Positions 53,849-62,481 are shown, counted from the stretch's first letter. The stretch: 64,000 nt of DNA from JAWXTS01 sp044433305 (GCA_044433305.1 JAWXTS010000002.1:22897-86896); one strand, 5' to 3'. The notes: generated by a model not told the origin, from the sequence alone. A program made the numbers and translations.

Positions 53849-54820
53849 ATGAAGAAAACACTAATTTTTACTATCGCCTGCCTGTTTGCTTTAACACACG
53901 CTATTGGTGGCAACACACAAGACTCTCAAGCGCAGAGCGTTTATAGCACAGATCTGCCAGCTTATGTTATTTATGATGCTCAGGGCGAGAAAGTGTCGTT
54001 TGCACAGATGATAGACGAGCTGTTGTCGGCTGATGTTTGCCTATTCGGTGAGCTACATAATGACCCAATCTCACACTGGCTAGAGCTGTCGGTAGCCAAA
54101 CACCTATACCAGAACAAAGGCCAAGACCTTGTGCTTGGAGCCGAAATGTTTGAGGCCGACAACCAGCTTCTAATAGACGAGATGGTGCTTGGCTTTATAG
54201 ATATGGACACCTATGTGTCGGCTAGTGTCTTGTGGCCAAACTTCACCACAGACTATAAACCTTTGGTGGTGTTTGCTCAGAGTGCAGGCCTTAAGTTTGT
54301 GTGTACAAATATCCCACGTCGATATGCAAATATCGTATACAAAAAGGGAATCGAGTATATTGACTCGTTGAGCAGTCAGGCACAAAGCTACTTGCCTAAC
54401 CTGCCTATACATTTTAATCTTGAAGAGAAAGCTTATAAGGATATGGCTGCTTCATTCCCATCAGACGAGCAGTTTGAGGCTATGAAAGGTAAGATGATGT
54501 CTGGTGCCCCTCAGGCAATGATGGCTAGCAAACCTTCAAACTTGGTCAAGGCGCAAGCTATCAAGGATGCAACGATGGCTCATTTTATCGTAGAGAACTG
54601 GGAGAAGGGCAAGTTGTTCTATCACTTCCATGGTGAGTTTCATTCAGCCAACCATTCTGGTATCTGCTACTATCTGAAATATTACAATCCAGAGATTACA
54701 TACAAAACTATCTCTGTGAATAAGAGCGAGGACCCCCTAGAGTTTGATGCAGCACAGAGCCGCGCAGATTTTAATATCGTAGTGCAGGGCGACATGACTC
54801 AGACCTACGAGTCAAACTAG
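53849..54820 (+). CDS. ChaN family protein, putative haem/iron-binding
   Basis: 323 residues; signal about 1-20. The ChaN (DUF399) hallmark FGELHNDPISHW lies near residues 67-78, followed by LVLGAEMFEADNQ, CTNIPRRYANIVYKKG and a late HFHGEFHSANHSG segment. Campylobacter ChaN is an outer-membrane haem-binding lipoprotein; here no lipobox is evident (Cys11 is inside the hydrophobic core), so this copy may be periplasmic. It lies 36 bp after the barrel gene and ends the cluster, where a terminator follows. Confidence 0.85.
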   Translation: MKKTLIFTIACLFALTHAIGGNTQDSQAQSVYSTDLPAYVIYDAQGEKVSFAQMIDELLSADVCLFGELHNDPISHWLELSVAKHLYQNKGQDLVLGAEMFEADNQLLIDEMVLGFIDMDTYVSASVLWPNFTTDYKPLVVFAQSAGLKFVCTNIPRRYANIVYKKGIEYIDSLSSQAQSYLPNLPIHFNLEEKAYKDMAASFPSDEQFEAMKGKMMSGAPQAMMASKPSNLVKAQAIKDATMAHFIVENWEKGKLFYHFHGEFHSANHSGICYYLKYYNPEITYKTISVNKSEDPLEFDAAQSRADFNIVVQGDMTQTYESN

Positions 54821-54858
54821 CAGACTTATATCTGTAACTTATTATTTATATGGTTTTT

Positions 54859-54889
54859 ATAGATGCCTCCTTTCTCTGGGGGCATCTAT
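54859..54889. terminator. Terminator shared by convergent chaN and DUF3108 genes
   Basis: Arms 54859-54870 and 54878-54889 (12 bp with one wobble, 7-base loop), followed by ttttattttg on the plus strand and preceded by T5 (A5 for the opposite strand). The right arm overlaps the DUF3108 stop codon at 54886. Confidence 0.75.
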
Positions 54890-55698
54890 TTTATTTTGCT
54901 GGATAGGGGATACTTGAGATTCTCTACGCGGTCAATATAGGCACGAACCCTACCAACGCGTATGGGTGACTCGAAGTAAAGCGGAATTTTGTTCTTGTCG
55001 TCGCTAACCCACATAAAGAACTCGTCTCCATCGTCAAAGGATTCGCCAGATGTTGTTGCCAGCTCGCACGAGAACTTCAAAGTATTGAAGGTGCCTAGTC
55101 GAGGTACTTTCTTAACCTCGCGTCCAAGGTAGCTGTACTTTACTTTGCGAATGGTGTCTTCGAGTACAAGCTCTAGGGTTGAGCCTTCGTGCAGCTTGTC
55201 CATATCGGTAGAGCGCAAGTTGTAGAATATGCCCAGCGCGTCAAAGCTTTCTGGTGTTAGGGGCATGTTTCTAACTACCGTGTCGGGCTTGCTGTGCTTG
55301 CGCGCATAGGTGGTTACATTCTTTTTGTTCCAGTCGTAGATGTAGCGGCTAGAGAAGCGGTATTTGTTCTCGCTTATCTCGGCGGTTGATTCTAGAGGTA
55401 GTAGAGTCGAGCCGTCGAGAATGCTTGTGTATCTGTCGTCAAGATCGAAAAACCAGCTGAACGAGCCAGATACTGTTGCTCGGGCACTAACAAGGTAGCT
55501 TGGTTTTCCATGATATTCTTGGGCTTTGACATCGAAAGTTGCCGTGGCCACCTCCTTATTTATAAAACTCCATTTATATGCCACATTGTAGACTAGTTTT
55601 TCGCCATCTTTAAAGGCCTGTTCGCTGTATTTATACTGCCCAAAAGCAGTGCTGAGGCTTGTTATAAGCAGAATAAGGGACAATGCAAGTCTATTCAT
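54886..55698 (-). CDS. DUF3108 domain protein
   Basis: A 270-residue exported protein (signal about 1-20, ending AFGQ). The DUF3108 pattern begins GEKLVYNVAYKWSFINKEVATATFDV and continues with a DLDDRYTSILD segment and a late DGDEFFMWVSDDKNKIPLYFESPIRVGRV. Family members are predicted periplasmic beta-rich proteins of unknown function. It is convergent with chaN and divergent from the TlpA-like gene. Confidence 0.85.
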   Translation of the reverse strand: MNRLALSLILLITSLSTAFGQYKYSEQAFKDGEKLVYNVAYKWSFINKEVATATFDVKAQEYHGKPSYLVSARATVSGSFSWFFDLDDRYTSILDGSTLLPLESTAEISENKYRFSSRYIYDWNKKNVTTYARKHSKPDTVVRNMPLTPESFDALGIFYNLRSTDMDKLHEGSTLELVLEDTIRKVKYSYLGREVKKVPRLGTFNTLKFSCELATTSGESFDDGDEFFMWVSDDKNKIPLYFESPIRVGRVRAYIDRVENLKYPLSSKIK

Positions 55699-55720
55699 AA
55701 CGATTCTTTTAGATTGATAA

Positions 55721-55758
55721 ATATACTCTTTTAATAACGTGTTTTAATATACTCTTTT
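55721..55758. repeat. 12-bp direct repeat in the DUF3108/TlpA-like divergent region
   Basis: atatactctttt occurs at 55721-55732 and again at 55747-55758, 26 bp apart, both within 60 bp upstream of the DUF3108 start. Could be a regulatory site; no regulator identified. Confidence 0.5.
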
Positions 55759-55762
55759 GACA

Positions 55763-55770
55763 CAAAGGTA
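55763..55770 (-). promoter_or_regulatory. -7 element for the DUF3108 gene
   Basis: TACCTTTG on the minus strand, a full -7 match, 65 bp before the ATG. No good -33 TTTG at 19-21 bp, so an activator may be needed. The 12-bp repeats lie just downstream. Confidence 0.45.
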
Positions 55771-55812
55771 TAAAATTATCGCGGTGGGTTCTATTTTTCT
55801 AAAAAAATAAAC

Positions 55813-55820
55813 TATATTTG
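55813..55820 (+). promoter_or_regulatory. -7 element for the TlpA-like operon
   Basis: TATATTTG, a full -7 match, 65 bp before the ATG at 55886. The -33 region is poor. Confidence 0.4.
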
Positions 55821-55885
55821 TTTTCGTTTTAGTATAAAACAAACGTTAACATAGAAAATAAACGTAACTCCATATATAACGCAAA

Positions 55886-57037
55886 ATGAAAAAAAATATT
55901 CTAATACTACTTTGTGCTGCCATAGCTTTCTCGTGTTCGTCGGACAAAAAAGCCCGTATTAACGGTGTCTACATGGGTGTTGAGGGCAAGAGCGTTTACC
56001 TTGAAATGCTAACAACTACGGGTCGCGAAGTTGTGGATTCTACCGTTACAAGCAAAAAAGGTAACTTCAAGTTTAAAGTGAACATACCAACATCTACACC
56101 AACTTTCTTTAATGTTAAGTGCGAGAATGGAGTTATTCCTCTTATCGTATCGCCTAAAGAAACCGTAGAGCTTAATTCCATAGGTAATTTTGCTAGGGGT
56201 TACTCTGTGTCGGGTTCTAATTCATCATCTTTGATGAAGGACTTTAACGACATGCTAGAGACTTGCATAACTGGGCTTGATTCTCTGTCTAATATATATG
56301 CAGATTTGGGCGAGGATGAGCAACGACAAAACGAAATTATTCGCGAGTACTCGTCACGCTACTATCAATTCAAGAGAGATCATATCCGATTCATAGTTAC
56401 CAATGCAAGTAATATGGCTTCGGTGTATGCTCTATATCAGCGTTTGCCAAGCGATCAGGTCTTGTTTAATGGCGAGGGTGATTTGCTATACTACCAAATG
56501 GTGGCAGACTCTATCGGGGCTTACTATCCTGATTCTCCACACTTGATTGCCCTGCTCGATGAAATCGCTCAAAGCGAGTCTATTATGGATGTTGCAAGAC
56601 GTTTTAACGAGTCGGCTAAGGAGGGTCTTAACTATCCAGATCTTCGTATCAAGGACATCTATGGTGACGAGAGAGTGTTATCTTTGGAGGCCAAGGGTAA
56701 AGTTATGCTAATTGATTTTTGGACCATGAGCGATAATCATGCTGCTGTTCTAAATGCTGAACTTAAAGAGCTGTATGCTGAGCAATCAAAGAACGGTTTC
56801 GAGATTTACCAAATTTCTCTTGATACAAATAAATCTGCTTGGGTACTTTCAGTGCAGAATCAAAAATTGCCTTGGATAAACGTTAACGACTTCTTGGGTC
56901 AGCGTTCTAGCAGCGTATCGCTATACAATATCACTTCTGTGCCGTCTAACTTCTTGATAGACAAGGATGGCAATATTGTTGCTAAGAATATCTATGGCGA
57001 TGAACTTGAAGCTAAAGTTCGTAGCCTGCTAAAATAA
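55886..57037 (+). CDS. TlpA-like lipoprotein with DUF4369 start, lacking the CxxC redox site
   Basis: A 383-residue lipoprotein (lipobox AFSC, Cys17). An N-terminal DUF4369-like beta domain (about 23-120, INGVYMGVEGKSVYLE) is followed by a helical linker and a thioredoxin-fold domain from about 250. Where TlpA proteins have WCxxC, this one reads FWTMSDNH: Ser282 and His285 replace both cysteines. The fold is otherwise kept, including the cis-proline loop in ITSVPSNFLIDKDG. It therefore cannot act as a disulfide oxidoreductase. It starts a run with the LpxH-like gene (5 bp), thyA and dihydrofolate reductase. Confidence 0.88.
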   Translation: MKKNILILLCAAIAFSCSSDKKARINGVYMGVEGKSVYLEMLTTTGREVVDSTVTSKKGNFKFKVNIPTSTPTFFNVKCENGVIPLIVSPKETVELNSIGNFARGYSVSGSNSSSLMKDFNDMLETCITGLDSLSNIYADLGEDEQRQNEIIREYSSRYYQFKRDHIRFIVTNASNMASVYALYQRLPSDQVLFNGEGDLLYYQMVADSIGAYYPDSPHLIALLDEIAQSESIMDVARRFNESAKEGLNYPDLRIKDIYGDERVLSLEAKGKVMLIDFWTMSDNHAAVLNAELKELYAEQSKNGFEIYQISLDTNKSAWVLSVQNQKLPWINVNDFLGQRSSSVSLYNITSVPSNFLIDKDGNIVAKNIYGDELEAKVRSLLK

Positions 57038-57042
57038 ATTTC

Positions 57043-57780
57043 ATGTACTACTTTGTCTCAGATATACATCTAGGCCTAGATGCAGCGACCACTAGCGCAG
57101 AGCGCGAACGTCGATTTATCTCGTGGCTCGATGTTGTCAGCTCTGATGCAAAGGCTATCTTTCTCGCTGGAGACATATTTGATTTCTGGTTCGAGTTTAA
57201 GCGCGTTGTGCCTAAGGGCTTCACAAGGCTGCTCGCTCGCATAGCTAGTCTTACAGAAAGCGGCACGCAGGTACATCTTATATGTGGCAATCACGACTAC
57301 TGGTGTGGGGACTACCTTACAAAAGAATGTGGCATTATTATACACAAGAAGGCTGTCGAGGTTGAACTCTATGGCAAGAGACTGTATATCGACCACGGCC
57401 ATCAGGTGCCACGTGGTAGCCTGATTGTTTCTGCCATGAATTTTGTTTTTAGCTCAGGGTTAGTTAAGGCGGTTGCCTCGGCCGTACTGCATCCTAACTT
57501 TATATTAGGTCTGGGTCAAGGTTGGTCGTCGAGCAGTCGCAAGGCCAAGCCTCTTACCAGTACCTTTGCTCAGGAGAAGGAGCCTATTACTGTTTTCGCG
57601 CGCAAGAAGTTGGAAACAGAGCATATAGATTATTTTGTCTTTGGGCATCTTCATTGCTTGGCAGATTATGCCTTGAACGATACCTCTCGACTCATAATCC
57701 TTGGCGAGTGGATTGAACATTCTAGTTATGCAAGGCTTTCGGAGGATGGTGTTATGAGTCTTTTGGACTTTGAAAAATAA
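57043..57780 (+). CDS. LpxH-like UDP-2,3-diacylglucosamine diphosphatase
   Basis: A 245-residue metallophosphoesterase. Motifs: SDIHLG (6-11), [26 protein letters not shown] and FGHLH, the five metal-binding blocks of the calcineurin-like fold in LpxH order. The aromatic DFWFE and the length fit LpxH, which cleaves UDP-2,3-diacylglucosamine to lipid X in lipid A synthesis at the inner membrane. Other related phosphatases cannot be fully excluded. It is 5 bp downstream of the TlpA-like gene and 11 bp upstream of thyA. Confidence 0.85.
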   Translation: MYYFVSDIHLGLDAATTSAERERRFISWLDVVSSDAKAIFLAGDIFDFWFEFKRVVPKGFTRLLARIASLTESGTQVHLICGNHDYWCGDYLTKECGIIIHKKAVEVELYGKRLYIDHGHQVPRGSLIVSAMNFVFSSGLVKAVASAVLHPNFILGLGQGWSSSSRKAKPLTSTFAQEKEPITVFARKKLETEHIDYFVFGHLHCLADYALNDTSRLIILGEWIEHSSYARLSEDGVMSLLDFEK

Positions 57781-57791
57781 AAAACGAACTT

Positions 57792-58586
57792 ATGAAGCAA
57801 TATCTCGAACTACTACAACATATAAAACAGAACGGAGCACAGAAGGGTGACCGCACAGGAACAGGTACTTTAAGCACCTTTGGTTACCAGATGCGTTTTG
57901 ATTTGAATGAGGGCTTCCCGCTGTTGACAACCAAGAAAGTGCACTTGCGCTCTATTATTCATGAGCTGTTGTGGTTCTTGGCTGGGGACACTAATATCGG
58001 CTATCTGAACGATAACGGAGTTACTATCTGGGACGAGTGGGCCGATGAGAATGGTGAGTTGGGACATGTCTATGGCTATCAGTGGCGTAGCTGGCCTACG
58101 GCCGATGGTCGCAATGTGGATCAGATTGCAGCCGTTGTAGAGTCGTTGAAGAATAACCCCGACTCGCGTAGACATATTGTTAGCGCGTGGAATGTTGCCG
58201 AGATAGATGATATGGCTTTGCCTCCATGTCATGCGCTCTTCCAGTTCTATGTTGTTGATGATCGTCTTTCATGCCAGCTCTATCAGCGTAGTGCCGATGT
58301 ATTCCTCGGAGTACCTTTCAATATAGCTTCGTATGCGCTTCTTACCATGATGATGGCGCAGGTTACGGGCCTAAAGTTGGGTGACTTTGTTCATACTCTG
58401 GGCGATGCCCATATCTATAATAACCATCTTGAACAGGTTGACTTGCAGCTTTCGCGTACTACGCGCGCGCTGCCAAAGATGAAACTCAATGCAGATGTCA
58501 AGTCTATCTTTGACTTTAAGTATGAAGACTTCTCTTTGGAGGACTATGACCCACATCCTGTTATTAAAGCTCCTATTGCAGTATGA
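57792..58586 (+). CDS. thyA: Thymidylate synthase
   Basis: Methylates dUMP to dTMP with methylenetetrahydrofolate. The 264 residues equal the E. coli length and align without gaps. The nucleophile Cys146 is in [12 protein letters not shown], the dUMP phosphate site in [21 protein letters not shown], and folate contacts in DRTGTGT and [12 protein letters not shown]. The ATG of the dihydrofolate reductase gene overlaps the end of thyA by 4 bp, fitting the need to recycle the dihydrofolate made here. Confidence 0.99.
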   Translation: MKQYLELLQHIKQNGAQKGDRTGTGTLSTFGYQMRFDLNEGFPLLTTKKVHLRSIIHELLWFLAGDTNIGYLNDNGVTIWDEWADENGELGHVYGYQWRSWPTADGRNVDQIAAVVESLKNNPDSRRHIVSAWNVAEIDDMALPPCHALFQFYVVDDRLSCQLYQRSADVFLGVPFNIASYALLTMMMAQVTGLKLGDFVHTLGDAHIYNNHLEQVDLQLSRTTRALPKMKLNADVKSIFDFKYEDFSLEDYDPHPVIKAPIAV

Positions 58587-59065
58587 TTTCGATAATTGTA
58601 GCCATGGCTCACGATAGAGTTATTGGCGGAGGAAACCAGCTGCTGTGGCATATAAGCGAGGACTTGAAACGATTCAAGGCTATTACTATGGGATGCCCTA
58701 TTATTATGGGACGCAAGACCTATGAGTCTATCGGTCGTCCGCTGCCGGGCAGAGATAATATCGTGGTCAGCACACAAGAGAATCTTAAAATCGACGGCTG
58801 CATAGTTGTCGGCTCCCTTGAGCAGGCTTTGCAGATGTACGAACCTAGCCGTGAGGTGTTTGTTATAGGTGGAGGCGAGATATACGCTCAAACAATAGAC
58901 CTCGCCCACAAACTATATATTACAGAGGTTGATGCAACTTATGCTGGAGACACCTTTTTCCCTGAGATAGATTCTGCCAAATGGGAGCAGACCTCACGAG
59001 AGAGTTTTAGTCGTGGCGATAAGTTCGACAAGCCTTTTTCTTTTGTAGATTATGTGCGTAGATAG
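58583..59065 (+). CDS. folA: Dihydrofolate reductase
   Basis: Reduces dihydrofolate to tetrahydrofolate with NADPH. It is 160 residues, close to the E. coli length of 159. Markers are [23 protein letters not shown], where LLWH replaces the more usual LPWH, the catalytic acid in [24 protein letters not shown] and [11 protein letters not shown]. Translationally coupled to thyA by overlap. It ends 4 bp before the convergent superoxide dismutase gene. Confidence 0.98.
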   Translation: MISIIVAMAHDRVIGGGNQLLWHISEDLKRFKAITMGCPIIMGRKTYESIGRPLPGRDNIVVSTQENLKIDGCIVVGSLEQALQMYEPSREVFVIGGGEIYAQTIDLAHKLYITEVDATYAGDTFFPEIDSAKWEQTSRESFSRGDKFDKPFSFVDYVRR

Positions 59066-59069
59066 TATT

Positions 59070-59669
59070 CTACTTCTCTGGTTTTAGTGCCGAGATGTAT
59101 CTCTTGCCCACTACTTGCCAGTCTACCATCTTCCAAAATGCTGTTATAAAATCAGGACGTCTATTGCGATAGTCTATGTAGTAGGCGTGCTCCCACACAT
59201 CAAGCACAAGTATGGGGGTCAGCCCGTCGCGCATAGGATTAATGGCATTGGATAGTGCGGTGATAGATAGATGCCCGTGGGTGTCGGTCACCAGCCATGT
59301 CCAGCCCGAGCCAAAGAGCGACGAGGCCGCGGTGTCAAACTCCTTGCGAAACTCATCATAGGTGCCCCACTTCTTTTCCATGGCCACCATAAGCGAACCT
59401 TGGGGTAGGCTCTGAGGATTGGGTGATAGCGAGCTGAAAAATAGGGTGTGGTTCCATGCCTGCGAGGCGTTGTTGAATAGCGTGCCCTCGGCCTCTAACA
59501 CTATCTGTTCTAGAGGCAGGTTCTCGAAGGGCGTACCCTCAATCAATCTGTTTACATTGGCTATGTAGCCTGCGTGATGCTTGCCATAGTGGTATTGAAG
59601 TGTCTCTGTGCTCATGTTTGGCTCTAGCGCGTCTTGGCTATATGGAAGCTTTGGTAACTCGTGTTTCAT
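59070..59669 (-). CDS. Iron/manganese superoxide dismutase
   Basis: Converts superoxide to hydrogen peroxide and oxygen. It has 199 residues with metal ligands His27, His74, Asp157 and His161, seen in LQYHYGKHH, NHTLFF and DVWEHAYYIDY. The motif NNASQAWNH and the length fit the iron or cambialistic group found in Bacteroides. No signal peptide, so it is cytoplasmic. It is divergent from the rubrerythrin gene with 128 bp between; no clear promoter was found for either. Confidence 0.97.
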   Translation of the reverse strand: MKHELPKLPYSQDALEPNMSTETLQYHYGKHHAGYIANVNRLIEGTPFENLPLEQIVLEAEGTLFNNASQAWNHTLFFSSLSPNPQSLPQGSLMVAMEKKWGTYDEFRKEFDTAASSLFGSGWTWLVTDTHGHLSITALSNAINPMRDGLTPILVLDVWEHAYYIDYRNRRPDFITAFWKMVDWQVVGKRYISALKPEK

Positions 59670-59797
59670 AATGTGGTTTATTGATTAGTGAATATTAACT
59701 TTATGGTGGATGCAAGAATAGTACCACCGTAATCTGTTCGGGGTATGGTTTTTGTGTTGCTCATATTCAGTATTTAATTTAAAACTATTTTCATGTT

Positions 59798-60427
59798 ATG
59801 AGCAAAACAGACAAACAATCAATTAGAGGTACGCAGACCGAGAAGAACCTTATGAAGGCCTTTGCTGGTGAGTCGCAGGCACGCAATAGATACACGTTCT
59901 TTGCACAGGTGGCACATCAGGAGGGCTATGAAAAGGTGGCCACAGTGTTTGAAACGGTAGCACGCAACGAAAAGGCGCACGCGCTGGTGTTTTTTGGTTT
60001 TTTGGAGGGAGGCATGGTTGAGATGACAGGCTCCTATCCTGCTGGGGTAGTGGGTACTACTGCTGAGAATCTCGCTGCCGCCGCTGCTGGTGAGTATGAC
60101 GAGTGGAGCGATTTGTATCCTGAATATGCTCAGGTGGCCAAGGATGAAGGTTTTGTGTCTGTTGCTCTTGCTTTTGAGTATATTGTAGGCATAGAACGTG
60201 AGCATGAAAGTAAGTTTCTTGCGCTCAAGAAGGCCATAGACGAGCACAAGATGTTTAAGAGTGACGAGCCTACGCGCTGGATATGTAGTGAGTGTGGTTA
60301 TGAGCATAACTCGAAGCAGGCAGCGGGTAAGTGTCCTGTGTGTGGCAAGGGCCAAGGCTTCTTCGAGCGCAAAGGATGTGGATGTGATATGGGCGATTGT
60401 GAATGCTCGGAACCCAAAAAAGATTAG
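59798..60427 (+). CDS. rbr: Rubrerythrin with an added cysteine-rich tail
   Basis: A non-haem diiron peroxidase protecting anaerobes from hydrogen peroxide. The four-helix domain (about 12-150) has AFAGESQARNRY, VARNEKAHA and GIEREHESKF with the diiron ligands. The rubredoxin domain has Cys163, Cys166, Cys179 and Cys182. The family normally stops soon after the FFE segment (about 190-195 residues). This protein adds about 18 residues with Cys194, Cys196, Cys201 and Cys203 (CGCDMGDCEC). The tail could bind a metal or take part in disulfide exchange; that is inference. Confidence 0.95.
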   Translation: MSKTDKQSIRGTQTEKNLMKAFAGESQARNRYTFFAQVAHQEGYEKVATVFETVARNEKAHALVFFGFLEGGMVEMTGSYPAGVVGTTAENLAAAAAGEYDEWSDLYPEYAQVAKDEGFVSVALAFEYIVGIEREHESKFLALKKAIDEHKMFKSDEPTRWICSECGYEHNSKQAAGKCPVCGKGQGFFERKGCGCDMGDCECSEPKKD

Positions 60428-60535
60428 TTTTTTTGTTTCGAATTAGGGATATTTCAACAAATAGCAAAAAATGTGATTAAAGATTAAAAATATAGTGCTT
60501 TTTTAGAATAACGTTAGGCAAAAAATTATACTTTT

Positions 60536-60577
60536 GTCCTTTGCTATCTATGCCATTTTGGTGAGATGACAAGGGAC
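60536..60577 (+). terminator. Probable rubrerythrin terminator
   Basis: gtcctttg (60536-60543) pairs with caagggac (60570-60577) with one wobble; inside, atct/agat and cca/tgg extend the hairpin. A T-rich tract follows (tttttatttt). It lies just upstream of the arginine-operon promoter, so termination of rbr is more likely than attenuation. Confidence 0.65.
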
Positions 60578-60584
60578 TTTTTAT

Positions 60585-60615
60585 TTTGCTATTTATCTTG
60601 AGAGTTGTAAATTTG
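60585..60615 (+). promoter_or_regulatory. Promoter of the arginine operon
   Basis: TTTG (60585-60588), 19 bp, TAAATTTG (60608-60615): one of the clearest matches in the window. The ATG of the GNAT gene follows after 31 bp. A weaker -7-like TACTTTTG at 60529 lies before the terminator and is probably not used. Confidence 0.75.
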
Positions 60616-60646
60616 CTCATACTTGATTTATTGGATTTTTTAGAAA

Positions 60647-61228
60647 ATGACACTTAACGATTTTAATGTGATTGTGGCCAGCGAGGACCACGTTTATTTT
60701 GCAGAGCAAATCTGCGACGAAATGGCCGAATCGGCAAAAGCTCGCGGAACGGGTATTGCCAAACGAACCCCAGAATATGTATCAAATAAGATACGAGAGG
60801 GTAAAGCCGTAATCGCATTTCATAAAGACGGCCGCTGGGCTGGCTTTAGCTACATCGAAACATGGGGACATGGGGATTATGTGGCAAACTCTGGACTTAT
60901 AATAAACCCAGAATTTCGCAAGATGGGCCTTGCACGTGCAATCAAGATTTCGACCTTCTACCTATCTCTAAAGATGTTTAAGGGAGCCAAACTTTTTGGT
61001 TTAACAACGGGCCTTGCTGTGATGAAAATAAATAATGACATTGGCTATCGCCCAGTGACTTTCTCAGAGCTTACCGACGATGACCAATTCTGGCACGGTT
61101 GCGAGAGCTGTGTCAACTATGATATTCTAGTTAGCAAGGGCAGAAAGAACTGCCTATGTACAGCTATGATTTTTGACCCTGAGGTCGATACATGTAAGGT
61201 TGCAAAACCAGACGATCCAAATTTGTAA
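60647..61228 (+). CDS. GNAT-family acyltransferase of the arginine operon
   Basis: 193 residues with a GNAT fold: a core strand AVIAFHKDGRWAGFSYIETWG, then INPEFRKMGLARAIKISTFYL containing the acyl-CoA-binding loop (degenerate R/KMGLA). The C-terminal part is cysteine-rich (HGCESCVN, NCLCTAM, DTCKV), with CxxC and CxC pairs that could bind zinc. Heading an operon with argG, argC and argD, it probably makes the N-acyl-glutamate that begins arginine synthesis. In Bacteroides fragilis the pathway uses N-succinyl intermediates, so the acyl group may be succinyl; this cannot be read from the sequence. Confidence 0.82.
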   Translation: MTLNDFNVIVASEDHVYFAEQICDEMAESAKARGTGIAKRTPEYVSNKIREGKAVIAFHKDGRWAGFSYIETWGHGDYVANSGLIINPEFRKMGLARAIKISTFYLSLKMFKGAKLFGLTTGLAVMKINNDIGYRPVTFSELTDDDQFWHGCESCVNYDILVSKGRKNCLCTAMIFDPEVDTCKVAKPDDPNL

Positions 61229-61254
61229 TAACTAATAAACTAAATATACTAAAG

Positions 61255-62442
61255 ATGAAAAAGGTTGTTTTAGCATTCAGTGGAGGTCTAGATACCTCAT
61301 ATTGCGCTATCTATTTAAGCAAAGAAATGAACCTAGAGGTTCACTCAGTAATTGTTAATACGGGAGGTTTTAATGCCCAAGAGCTTGCAGAGATAGAGCG
61401 ACGAGCTTACTCTCTAGGTGTAGCATCACATTGTTGCGTTGATGTAACAGAGAGCTATTATCAAACCTGCATCAAGTATATGGTTTTTGGAAACGTACTT
61501 AAGAACGCAACCTACCCACTAAGTGTTAGTGCCGAGCGTGTGTGCCAAGCAACAGCTATCGCAAACCACGCAAAACAAATCGGTGCTGACTATGTTTGCC
61601 ACGGCAGCACAGGAGCAGGTAACGATCAGGTTCGTTTCGATATGATATTTAACACCTTGGTTCCAGAGGTAGAAATCGTTGCGCTAGTTCGCGAGAAACG
61701 CCTTAGCCGCGAGGAGGAAATCGAGTATCTACGTCAGAATGGCGTTGATATGGACTTCCACAAAGCTGAGTACTCTATCAACCAAGGTCTTTGGGGTACT
61801 TCTATCGGTGGTAAAGAAACTTTGTCTTCATCAGAGACTTTGCCTGAGGAGGCTTACCCAAGCCAACTAACCAAAGAAGGTACACAGAGAGTAACTTTGA
61901 CTTTTGAGCAAGGCGAGTTCGTAGCATTGGATGGCAAGAGCTTCAGTTCACGCGTTGAGGCTATTCAGGCCCTACAAGAGATTGCTTCTGCTTATGCAAT
62001 AGGTCGCGACATGCACGTAGGTGATACTATCATAGGTATCAAGGGCCGTGTAGGTTTTGAGGCTGCAGCCCCTATGGTAATTATCAAGGCTCACCACATG
62101 TTGGAGAAACACACGCTTACCAAATGGCAAATATTCTGGAAAGACCAGATTTCTGCTTTCTATGGCAACTACCTTCACGAGGGTCAGTTCTACGATCCAG
62201 TTATGCGCGACATGGAGGCTATGTTGAGCAGCAGTCAGGAGTTCGTTAGCGGTGATGTTATCGTAGACCTTATGCCTTATCGCTTTAACGTTGTTGGTAT
62301 CAATAGCGAGCATGATTTGATGTCAGGTGCTTTTGGTAGCTATGGCGAGATGAACAACGCATGGACTGGCGAGGACGTAAAAGGCTTTGCTAAGATATTC
62401 GGCATGCAGACAGCCATCTACAATAAAGTAAATAAGAAATAA
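61255..62442 (+). CDS. argG: Argininosuccinate synthase
   Basis: Joins citrulline and aspartate with ATP to form argininosuccinate. It has 395 residues. The N-type ATP pyrophosphatase loop VLAFSGGLDTSY (5-16), CHGSTGAGNDQVRFD and the later PMVIIKAHHMLEKHTLT are family marks. It starts 26 bp after the GNAT gene. Of the two forms of ArgG it matches the roughly 400-residue form common in Bacteroidota. Confidence 0.97.
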   Translation: MKKVVLAFSGGLDTSYCAIYLSKEMNLEVHSVIVNTGGFNAQELAEIERRAYSLGVASHCCVDVTESYYQTCIKYMVFGNVLKNATYPLSVSAERVCQATAIANHAKQIGADYVCHGSTGAGNDQVRFDMIFNTLVPEVEIVALVREKRLSREEEIEYLRQNGVDMDFHKAEYSINQGLWGTSIGGKETLSSSETLPEEAYPSQLTKEGTQRVTLTFEQGEFVALDGKSFSSRVEAIQALQEIASAYAIGRDMHVGDTIIGIKGRVGFEAAAPMVIIKAHHMLEKHTLTKWQIFWKDQISAFYGNYLHEGQFYDPVMRDMEAMLSSSQEFVSGDVIVDLMPYRFNVVGINSEHDLMSGAFGSYGEMNNAWTGEDVKGFAKIFGMQTAIYNKVNKK

Positions 62443-62449
62443 TATCTTG

Positions 62450-62463
62450 CAGCATTTGTGCTG
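62450..62463 (+). other. Small intercistronic hairpin between argG and argC
   Basis: cagca (62450-62454) and tgctg (62459-62463) form a 5-bp stem with a 4-base loop and no T-run. It may affect mRNA stability; it is too weak for a terminator. Confidence 0.3.
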
Positions 62464-62481
62464 TAAACTCTTAAAACAGAG

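Noticed and set aside
60529..60536. TACTTTTG as the arginine-operon promoter with a leader attenuator hairpin at 60536-60577
   Set aside because: Its -33 region is poor, the start point would fall inside the hairpin stem, and a much better promoter (TTTG-N19-TAAATTTG) lies after the hairpin. No arginine-rich leader peptide was seen.
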